Assembly (NCBI RefSeq): GCF_900497805.2
Contig: NW_020948774.1
Span: 904,235-968,234 of the forward strand
Origin: Vombatus ursinus
Taxonomy: Eukaryota; Chordata; Mammalia; Diprotodontia; Vombatidae
Reading direction: 5' to 3'
Length of the DNA: 64,000 nucleotides
Shown here: positions 1 to 8,026 of the stretch, one piece after another
Numbering within the stretch: position 1 is the first letter of the stretch
Layout: each line of letters starts with the position of its first letter
The notes under the pieces: model-generated
What the model saw: the letters and a program-made list of their open reading frames with translations, nothing else
What the model was told of the DNA's origin: nothing
Database searches by the model: none
Translations under genes and position numbers: made by a program

Positions 1-204
1 AATTTATGTGTCTCCTGATTTTAGGAGTGAGCACAAAAATTGAAAACAAGAAACTTTAATTAAGAACAATGAAAACAAATGTCAAAGAGTTTGGAGATTT
101 CAAGGTTAGAGCTGGGAAGATCACTTATTCATAATCTGTGAATCGTCCAATCTACTGTACCATTCAAATACTCTCACTGTAGAAGACAGTTCTTGAGAAC
201 TGAC

Positions 205-400
205 CTATATAGCTAGGGAACATAAAGTGTAGAGCTCCGGATGTGGAGTTAGGAAGATTTGAGTTCAATCCTGCCTTAGATACTTACTGTTTCTCTAGGC
301 AAATCACTTAACCTTAGTTTCCTTATCTCTAAAATGAGGAAAATGATAGCACTTACTTCATAGGGTTGTTTTGAGGATTAAGTGAGTTAATAATGGCTAT
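205..400 (+). repeat. MIR-like CORE-SINE
   Basis: It has the tRNA-derived phrase gagttcaatcctgcc, the core (aggcaaatcacttaacctt, then tttccttatctctaaaatga) and the MIR tail catagggttgttttgaggat. Diverged, sense strand. Confidence 0.7.
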
Positions 401-645
401 GTACATATAATATTTATATATACATGCCTAATATATACACATAATATAAATATTATATATTTCATACAAGGTATCTACAAAGCACTTTTCAGATACCTCC
501 TATTGAGGAGGAATTGTTGATCAGCAAAGTAGATGACTTAGTGATCAAAGGGGGCCTAGCAACAAGGAAACTGAGTGGAGTATGTAAATCAGAAAAAGAC
601 TATTCACCCTTAGGACGGTCAAAGCTGCTGAGTCCCTTATAACAA
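391..645 (+). repeat. Copy A of a diverged direct duplication
   Basis: AT-rich tatatacaca sequence, then tcctattgaggagg and gtatgtaaatcagaaaaaga, matches copy B (1862-2525) in the same order. Copy B differs by base changes and by two SINE insertions. Function and family are unknown. Confidence 0.7.
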
Positions 646-1861
646 AAAGAGAAACCAAATCCATTGGGAGGGCTGAAACTAGGCCTCCAGAGTTGGACAG
701 GAAATATAATACCACCTGTGAGAGAGATTGAAGGTAGATATTGCCTTGTTGAAGGACACTGCAAGTCTACCTAGAAATGTTATTGGAGGACAGAACCATA
801 TCCCCCTGAGGAAGTATCATCAGAAGTTTGTTTCACTCTTATGACCAATTCACTGCAGAATCAGCAGGCCTCTGATTTAGAGAAGCGGAAAAAAATTGAT
901 GGAAAGCTTCAGGAAAGAAACTGGACAGGGCTGGAAGGCCAGGCAGCCTGATATCACATGGCAAGACTGTGTACCAAGCCTAAAGTCAGTTCCTTCATGG
1001 TGAGGCCTCACAAGAAATGGATGCCACATTCAACCATTCTATTATTTAGCTTGAAAGAGAAAATTCCCTGATTGAATGGTTCAGGTAGATGTAAAACCTC
1101 AGAGACTGGTCTACAGAGAAGCAGTGGTACCTGAGGATGAGGATTTAGTCAGACTATAGTAAGTAAGGAGAGTTATGTTGTATAGTTTGGACATATATGC
1201 AGCCTTTACTGTTCCTGAGACCCAAAGGATGCCATTTTCACCATTTGTCAGGCATGGTCTAGATACATGATGAATGTGCAGCTGAAAAGTGGGATTGCCA
1301 CCAGGAAGGCCCAACCTTGATTAACTTTGCAACATCCTCCCATGTGTAGGCAAAGAAAGCCCGCTATGAATGCAGATTTAAGGCCCCAGAATCTTTGAAA
1401 GATGAAAGCGTGGACAAAACCATACTAGCTAGAGCATTCAAGGCATAAAGAATGGAGTCCATGAAGACTTTATACACAAATAACACCACCAGAAGATAAC
1501 CAGAGGGATAGATCTTCCTACCATCTATTACAGTTGCAGAGAGGAGGGTTAAAAGCAAATTGGATTTATTCATGAATGGATGGTAGTCTCAGTTTTGTTG
1601 TTGCAGAAGCTAAGGTTTCTAGGACCTGGACTGGGGAAAAAAGACGGAATCAGAGAAGAGGGTCATTTTGGACCCTGAAAACAGTGAACATGACTTCATC
1701 ATCAATAACTTATATGCTTATTCTATGTAGACAGGCCCCAATACACAAGAGCTGAAGACTGAGGATGTGTAATACACTTCTGTCTTGGAGAATGAAGCAC
1801 AAGTGACCATCATTTCTCAATCAAAATCTGAAATCAAGCTCAATGGCCTACCAGTAGTGTG
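646..1861. other. Unassigned intergenic stretch
   Basis: I recognise neither a gene nor a repeat family in these 1.2 kb. Short frames such as the one near 1364-1573 (- strand) have no recognisable motif. It lies between the two copies of the direct duplication and could be old, unrecognised repeat sequence. Confidence 0.5.
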
Positions 1862-1923
1862 AATAGCTATATACACATAATATTTACATATATGTATATA
1901 CACATAATTATTTATATAAGGTA

Positions 1924-2068
1924 TTTTTTTTAAGGCAATTGGGGTTAAGTGACTTGCCCAGAGTCACACAGCTAGTAAGTGTCAAGTGTTTGGTCTGAGC
2001 CCAGATTTGAACTTAGGTCCTCCTGACTTCAGGACTGGTGCTCTATCCACCACACCACCTAGCTGCCT
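1924..2068 (-). repeat. Marsupial CORE-SINE with A tail, antisense
   Basis: It reads from poly-T through aaggcaattggggttaagtg and gtcacacagctagtaag to ccacctagctgcc. This is the complement of a SINE that starts ggcagctaggtgg and ends in poly-A, as expected for L1-driven insertion. The flanks ataaggtattt and ataggaggtattt look like a diverged TSD. Confidence 0.85.
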
Positions 2069-2102
2069 CACATAGGAGGTATTTGTAAAGGACTTTGCAG
2101 AC

Positions 2103-2348
2103 TTTGTTGTTATTCAGTCGTTTTTCAGTTGTGTCCAACTCTTCATGACTCCATTTGAGGTTTTCTTGGCAGAGATACTGGAGCAATACGCCATTTCCTT
2201 CTCTAGTTCATTTTATAGATGAGGAAACAGGGTTAAGTGACTTGCCCAGGGTCACACAGTTAGTAAGGGTCTTGAGGCCAGATTTGAACTCAGGAAGATG
2301 AGTCTTCCTGATTCCACCCCCAACACTCTATTTACTGCTGTCACCTAG
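2103..2348 (-). repeat. CORE-SINE with RTE-like tail (Mar-1 type), antisense
   Basis: It opens with ttgttgttattcagtcg and ttgtgtccaactcttcatga, the complement of the RTE/BovB-like tail. It then runs through ggttttcttggcagagatac and the shared core to cacctagacc. Confidence 0.85.
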
Positions 2349-2525
2349 ACCTTAGTACTATATAAATGCTAGCTAAAATTGTCCTGCTGAGGAGGATTTG
2401 CTGACTGGTAGAGGGCTTAATGACTAAAGAGGGTCCAGTATGCAGGAAACTAAGTAGAGTATGTAACTCAGAAAAAGACAATTCACCTGTAAGGAAGGGC
2501 AAAGCTGCTAGCTTTCCTTTGTGTG

Positions 2526-3403
2526 GAAACCAGGACAGCATTTGCCCTTCTTTAGTCCTGCTATACCGCTCTGCTCCCGTTCTTCATAATCTCTCAAAGA
2601 CAGCAGTCTTCCCTCCTAGCAGCCATAACTTTCAGCACCCTAGGATAGAAGGTCATCTGGGCATGAATTTTGTAGGTGCTATCTTATCTTCCCTACTTAT
2701 TTTGGGCTACCAACCCAGCCATTTTTAGTCCATCTTTTGTCGTCCAAAGATCATCCTCCTTGACAGAGAAGCAAAATAAGCCAAATGGGGTTGGCACTCA
2801 AGAGGAATGGAAAAATATGACTGTGTACAGACTACTGGACCTTGAACCAAAGAACATGAGTATACTGTGCCCAAGAGGTCAAGATGCCCAGACTAATAGG
2901 ATTCAGGGGAAAGCAGAGAAACGGTTATGCATGTAGCTAAATGACAATGATGCTTACTTACCAATGGGATGAGTGCCTTGCACCTAGCTGCATGCTCTTC
3001 GACACACATTTTAATTACTGCATACTTTGAATGCTTCTGCTTTCGGCATTTTCTTCTTCATGTTTATTTGCTTTTGTGATAGAATCGTTCACGTTTTGTG
3101 GGTATATTTGTCTATTAAATGCACATAATTTTGTTGTTTGAACGTACACTGTTACATGCATTTTTGCTATTCTGTAAGCGTATTGACATTATTATTGCTT
3201 CACTTTTGCTTTATTGTAATGTATATTTGTGTTCTGGATTTGACTCACTAACCTTCTTCCAACCCATAAACATGCTTATTCATTGCTTAGTGTTTGTTTA
3301 GGATTGTTTGTCTAGATTCCCTTATTATTTTTCCTGCATTGGGGGGGGAATTGTAATGTTAGTCATCATAAAAATCTCTGTATGTCTTTGAATATATATG
3401 TAT
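2526..3403. other. Unassigned intergenic stretch
   Basis: No gene recognised. The composition shifts to AT-rich after about 3000. An 8-G run sits at 3342-3349. Small frames at 2420-2728 and 2676-2936 on + show no motif or conservation clue. Confidence 0.4.
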
Positions 3404-3654
3404 TGGGCAGGTAGGCAGTGAAGTGAATAGAGTGCTGGGTGTGGAGACTCATCTTCATGAATTCAAATAGGGTGTCAGTTACTTATTAGCTGTGTGACCC
3501 TAGGCAAGTCACTTCACCCTGTTTGCCTCAGTTTCCTCATCTGTAAAATGAGCTAGAGAAGGAAATGACAAACCACTCCAGTATCTTTGCCAAGAAAACC
3601 CTAAATGGGGTCATGAAGAGCTGGACATGACTGAAATGAGTAAACAACAAACAA
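3404..3654 (+). repeat. CORE-SINE with RTE-like tail (Mar-1 type)
   Basis: It runs gggcaggtaggcagtgaa, core cctaggcaagtcacttcacc, aaatgacaaaccactccagt and tail gctggacatgactgaaatga. The flanks tatatgtatt and catgtatgtatt suggest a short TSD. Confidence 0.85.
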
Positions 3655-3849
3655 CATGTATGTATTGCTATGACATGTACATGTAGTAGGTTCTGTATAT
3701 GATTTAGACCTGTGGTCACTGAAGCACCCTGTTGAGAGATGATTCTTTATACTCTGTATAGTGTAGGTATTTGCTGAGATTGGCACCCTGAGATGATTAC
3801 CTGGGATTTCAGGTTAATCATCCTTGTTCTGTTCAGTGCTGGTGTTTAT

Positions 3850-4050
3850 TTTGGTTAGAGAGCTAGACCTCAAGTCAGGAACACCTGAGTTCAAATCCTG
3901 ATTAGCTGTATGACCCTCGAAAAGTCACTTTACCCTGTTTGCCTCATTTTCCTCATTTGTAATGTGAGCTGGAGAAGGAAATGGCAAACCACTCCAGTAT
4001 CTTTGCCAAGAAAACCCCAGAAGAGTTGGATGACTGAACAATAACAACTC
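3850..4050 (+). repeat. CORE-SINE with RTE-like tail
   Basis: It has aagtcaggaacacctgagtt, ggcaaaccactccagtatct and the tail gttggatgactgaacaataa. A MIR-like core follows at 4051-4145 (agctatgtgatcctgggcaa), so the copy may sit in or beside an older SINE. Confidence 0.8.
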
Positions 4051-4145
4051 TTACTAGCTATGTGATCCTGGGCAAGTCATTTAACCTCTATCTGCCTCAG
4101 TTAAATCCCTTTGCAAACACAAAGAAACTATATAAATGCTATGAT
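4051..4145 (+). repeat. MIR-like SINE fragment with ATG trinucleotide tail
   Basis: It contains ttactagctatgtgatcctg and tcatttaacctctatctgcc, followed by a short atgatgatgatgat run. Confidence 0.6.
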
Positions 4146-5184
4146 GATGATGATATGATATATAATTCTAGATACTGAACACACTGTGGCTGATTTTGCA
4201 AGGAACTGTAACATTTCTAACCCCGGGAAAAAACACAATAAATGGATTTACCAATGTTTGAGACTTAGAGAGCCTGAAAACTGAAACTGAAAACTGAAAG
4301 CTCAGTTTCTCTTTTCCCAGGGAGCTGTAAGAAGAGATGTTACTCACCTTCCCTAGGAGCTAAAAGCATATTGCTCAAGGAGATGACATCAGAAGTATAC
4401 AAGTGTTGAATTTTAGTATGGACTGTATCTGGGGAGGGCCAGCCTCTGGGAGACTTGGAAGACACTTAGTTATTTGCTAATAATGATGATGGCAAAAAAT
4501 CTTACCACCCTGACTCCTACTTTACTTTGGCTCTTTCCCAGGGAATCTGTTTTCCATTCCTCACTCTTTTAAAATATTTATTTGCTTTCTGTTTTTCAGT
4601 TATTTCCTTTAAAGAAACTAGTTACTCCAAACTGTTTGTTGATTACATCATGGGTGTTATCGTGTGACCTGGGGGGTGGGGAGGATTAAAAGCTACCCTA
4701 GGAAAAGCTAAGAGAGTTAGATTTTGCAACTGTAATAACATATATTTTTGTTAGAGAAATTCTTTCTGACTGAGGGCTCAAAACAAACCAAAGAGATTTT
4801 TATGATGACTATTATTATAATTTTCCCCAAACAGGAAAAATAAGGGAATCTAGAAAATGACCCTAGACAAAGACTAAGCTATGAGTAAGCATTTTTCGTG
4901 GTGGGAGGAAGTGTGGTGAATAGAATCTAAAGGAAGCTGGAGTGAGGCAGTGGCCAGCATGCTAGAGGCTCAAGCCTGTCCCCTGCAGACCTCCCCTCAT
5001 CCCTTCCAGTTAGGGAGAAGAAAAAGGTGATAATTAGAGAAAAGGTTAACACCCTTGGAGACTCAGGAATGGTGGAGTTGGGAAAGAGCAGCTCCCTCAC
5101 CTCATAGCAGCAGTAAACTGACTGACTGAGTTGGGTTCAGGAAATAAAAATAGGAGCCAAAAGAGAGACAGTTCCTGCCCTTTT
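4146..5184. other. Unassigned intergenic stretch
   Basis: No coding exon or repeat family recognised. A short local repeat (tgaaaactgaaactgaaaac) occurs near 4273. Confidence 0.4.
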
Positions 5185-5416
5185 AATGAATGAAGAATTG
5201 GTTGTTTCATTGTTTCCATTTTGGAGTTTTCTTGGCAAAGATACTGGAGTGGTTTGCCATTTCCTTCTCCAACTCATTTTGCAGATGAGGAAATTGAGGC
5301 AAACAGGATTAAGTGACTTGCCCAAGGTCACACTGCTAGTAAATCTCTGAGGTCACATTTGAACTGAAGTCTTCCTGACTTCAGGCCTGGCACTCTATCT
5401 GGCGCCACCTAGCTAC
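5185..5416 (-). repeat. CORE-SINE with RTE-like tail, antisense
   Basis: It reads ggagttttcttggcaaagat, tggtttgccatttccttctc, gattaagtgacttgcccaag and gccacctagctac. This is the complement of the Mar-1-type SINE. Confidence 0.85.
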
Positions 5417-5656
5417 TAGAAAAGGTTAAAATAAGGTGCCTGGAGGCTGGGGTGGGGAGGCAGTAAAGAGAAAACCCTAGAGGAGAATCTGGAGTGCAGG
5501 CTGGAGAGAAATTTAGACCTGGGAGGGTCCTGGGGGTGGTGGTGGTGGTGATGTCTATCCTTAAAATGGAGATTCTGGGAGAAGCCATCCAATCAGAGGG
5601 AGAGGCCATAGCTGAAGGTGCTTCCAATGTGTGAAGTCCATGGCTGGAGTGAGCTT

Positions 5657-5905
5657 TTGGGCTGTTTTTTTTTTTTTTCCCCAGTTGTGTACAATTCTCT
5701 GTGACCCCATTTCGGGTTTTCTTGACAAAGATACTAGAGTGGTTTGCCATTTGTTTCTCCAGTTCATTTTACAGATGAGGAAACTGAGGCAAACAGAGAC
5801 AGGGACATACAGCTAGTAAGTATCTGAAGCCAGATTTGAATGAAGACAAGTCTTCCTGATTTCAGTAGCAGAGCTCCATCTACCTTGCCACCTAGCTGCC
5901 CATGA
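5657..5905 (-). repeat. CORE-SINE with RTE-like tail, antisense
   Basis: It reads accccatttcgggttttctt, agtggtttgccatttgtttc and the SINE head ccacctagctgccc. The 9-bp direct repeat agtgagctt flanks it (5648-5656 and 5906-5914). Confidence 0.85.
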
Positions 5906-5914
5906 AGTGAGCTT

Positions 5915-6454
5915 CCTAATGCCTAATGACCAGATCTGATTACATTACTCTACTGCTCAAAAATATTAAATGACATTTTTTTAAACTCCCAATGAGGAAA
6001 TAATACTCTGCAACTTAGTCTCAGTGGTTGGGACTCTGAGAGGGTATGTTTTGCCAAAAATCACAGATGTCAGAGATGGAGCTTCCTCATTAAGATTATA
6101 TACCAAGCTGACTCCTTTCCATTCTCAAATATAATCCAACTATTTATACCCTTACACGATTCTTTCATTAATCCTGACCACAAACTACTTTTCTGGCCTT
6201 ATTTCCAACTCTTCTCTTCAAGTACCCTTCACCTCTAACCAAATAATTACTTATTGTTACACAACACCTTTCAGTTGTTGCAAAGACCTCCCCTTTCCAC
6301 TAAATCGATGCTTATTAAAAAGCCTACCCATCAATCCCAATTTAAAAGCCACCTCCCCACGAAGCCTTCCATGATCCCTCCTAGATACAAATCAGGAAAC
6401 CTTCCCCAACCCCTCTTAATTCCAGTGTTAATGATTTCCTGTTTATCCAGTAAT
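5915..6454 (+). repeat. L2/L3-type LINE 3' region, first piece
   Basis: It shows the LINE phrases gatctgattacattactcta, aagccacctccccacgaagc and cttccatgatccctcc. The element continues after the SINE at 6468-6669 and again after the LTR at 6790-7360. Confidence 0.75.
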
Positions 6455-6467
6455 ATAACTTGCTCTG

Positions 6468-6669
6468 GGCAGCTAGGTGGCACAGTGGATAGAGTGCCAG
6501 GCTTGGAGTCAGGAAGACCTGAGTTCAAATTTGACCTCACATACTAGCTGTGGGAGCCTGGGCAAATCACTTAACTTTGTTTGCCTCAGTTTTCTCATCA
6601 GTAAAATAAACTGGAGAAGGAGATGGTAAATCACTCCATATCTTTGGAGTCAGAAATCACTGAACAACA
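6468..6669 (+). repeat. CORE-SINE inserted into the L2-type LINE
   Basis: It starts ggcagctaggtggcacagtg and ends tcactgaacaaca. The 13-bp flanks ataacttgctctg (6455-6467) and ataacttgctttg (6670-6682) are a clear TSD with one mismatch. The LINE text resumes directly after it. Confidence 0.92.
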
Positions 6670-6682
6670 ATAACTTGCTTTG

Positions 6683-6789
6683 TACATATTTGCCTTCCCC
6701 GTTAGATTGCAAAATTTTTGAGGTCAGAGACTGTTTCTTTCCTCTTTTTGCATCCCCTAGGCTTAGTATAGTGTCTGGCACATAGTAGG
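6683..6789 (+). repeat. L2/L3-type LINE, second piece
   Basis: It contains ccccgttagattgcaaaatt, cagagactgtttctttcctc and gtgtctggcacatagtagg, the standard L2 3' UTR up to the point where the LTR enters. Confidence 0.85.
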
Positions 6790-7360
6790 GGATGAGGTCT
6801 AGAGGTTAGGGGTGCTAGAATCCCAAAATCACTACACTAGAGTCCTGCCCAAAAGAATTCGACTCAAGCCTTCTTTCAGCCAAAGACAAGGTTTATTAAA
6901 GATCCGCTATATTAGCCATAGTCTTGAGGAATCAGAGTCTGTGAGGTATTGCCTAGATTCTAAGAATCAGAGCAGTGGCTAGATTTTAGGAATCTGAGCC
7001 TTTTAATGGAGACTAGATGGACCTTATATACGGAAAGACTGTGGGAGGGATCTAGGAGTGGCCAAGTAGTCTGGGGTGACTAGAGGAGGGATCTAAGGAG
7101 GATCTGGGAGTGGCCAGTAAGCTGGGGTGAACAGAACTCCTGGGACCCGGACAATGGCCTAGCTAGGATTAAGTGTGGGAAATGGCCGGGGGCCATAGGG
7201 AAGGCTAGGCTAGGTTGAGGGTAACAGAATTGAGAGGTTGGGTGTAGCCACAATGAAAGGCCAGTTGATGGGATTATAGCCTCAGGGGAATGCAGGAAAT
7301 TTGGCCAAGTGGGAAAGTACAGGATTTTTCCTTTCTGGGGTCCAGATCCCAACCCCATCA
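6790..7360 (-). mobile_element. Solo LTR of an endogenous retrovirus, antisense, 571 bp (fossil)
   Basis: A 571-bp block splits the L2 3' end and is flanked by a perfect 5-bp TSD (gtagg, 6785-6789 and 7361-7365). The ends are short inverted repeats (ccccatca at the right end). Read on the minus strand it has LTR organisation: U3, a TATA box (tatataagg near 7023), then an AATAAA poly-A signal (near 6894) and a short U5. No internal retroviral sequence or second LTR is present, so it is a recombined solo LTR. The class is probably ERV1/gamma-like, which is inferred. It is younger than the L2 copy. Confidence 0.85.
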
Positions 7361-7400
7361 GTAGGCACTTAATAAATGTTGATAGGTTGATTGTTCCCTC
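7361..7400 (+). repeat. L2/L3-type LINE, terminal piece
   Basis: gtaggcacttaataaatgtt then gataggttgatt is the L2/L3 3' terminus, resuming exactly at the LTR target site. Confidence 0.85.
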
Positions 7401-7514
7401 TCTGAATCCCTGACACTTTATTTATATTTTCTTTATGTAATTATGTTTTATCTTGAAATATACTTGTGAACATGTCTTAATTTCTTTTCTTGCACAGTAA
7501 ATTTCTGAAGGTAA

Positions 7515-7612
7515 ACTAAACAAGCATTTATGAAGTGCCAGGCACTAGACTGGGAGGAAACCCTTCTTGCCCATAGGGAGTTTATATTCTATAGTAGGAG
7601 ACAAGGCTCTGG
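7515..7612 (-). repeat. L2-type LINE 3' end, antisense
   Basis: aacaagcatttatgaagtgc, caggcact and gggagtttatattctatagt are the complement of the L2 3' UTR. Confidence 0.7.
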
Positions 7613-7680
7613 TTTCCCTTCCTAGTGTTTTGAGCACGCTAGGGCTAGATGAATGTGTAGGGTAGAACAGAAGTAGGCCC

Positions 7681-7698
7681 GGGGTGGGGGTGGGGGGG
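7681..7698 (+). promoter_or_regulatory. G-run cluster, possible G-quadruplex
   Basis: Runs of 4, 5 and 7 G separated by single T bases lie at the left edge of the CpG island. With the last run split, four G-tracts are available for a quadruplex. The fold is inferred, not shown. Confidence 0.4.
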
Positions 7699-7779
7699 TT
7701 GCCCCGGGACTGCTCCCAGGGCGGGGGAGGCGCCGGCGAGAGGGGGGAGGGGTGGCGCCGCGGACCTTCCCGCGGTGGA

Positions 7780-7801
7780 AGCCGGAACCTTGTTTCCGGC
7801 T
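7780..7801. promoter_or_regulatory. Perfect inverted pair of ETS-type sites in the promoter
   Basis: AGCCGGAA (7780-7787), a 6-base spacer (7788-7793) and TTCCGGCT (7794-7801) form an exact 8-bp inverted repeat. Each arm holds a CCGGAA core, the binding site class of GABPA/ELK factors common in CpG-island promoters. Use in vivo is inferred. Confidence 0.6.
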
Positions 7802-8011
7802 CTGCGTGCCGGGGGAGCGTGTTGAGCGTTGCACCGGGACGTCGGCTGCAGTCTAAGGCCGGGCGGGCGGAGCTGGAGCGGCGGCCGTGGCTGCGGAGCG
7901 GGCAGAGGAGCGAGGCCGGGGCCAGGGCTGGCGTTGGAGCCGGAGCTGCGGGACTCGGGGCGGCGGGCGGCGGGGGCCGGGCGCCGGGGTCCGGCGACGG
8001 CAGCGGCGGCC

Positions 8012-8026
8012 ATGGCCGAGAGCATC
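8012..8026 (+). CDS. NPLOC4: NPLOC4 exon 1, coding part (aa 1-5)
   Basis: It encodes MAESI and is followed by the donor gtgagt. It is only 15 coding bases, inside the CpG island. The 5' UTR extends left to an unseen start site. No ATG lies between about 7655 and 8012, so this is the first possible start in the leader. Confidence 0.96.

Larger units (their letters stand above)
1862..2525 (+). repeat. Copy B of the direct duplication, interrupted by two SINEs
   Basis: It repeats copy A (391-645): atatacacataatatt, the aaggta segment, tcctgctgaggagg and gtatgtaactcagaaaaaga. Two antisense SINEs (1924-2068, 2103-2348) split it and are absent from copy A, so they inserted after the duplication. 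Confidence 0.7.

Noticed and set aside
3341-3360. G-run followed by tgtaatgtta, like a polypurine tract and LTR start
   Set aside because: No matching second LTR, no TSD and no retroviral protein motif nearby, so I do not call a provirus.
1-7600. A second gene upstream of NPLOC4
   Set aside because: No exon-like frames with splice sites or recognisable protein motifs; repeats account for much of it.
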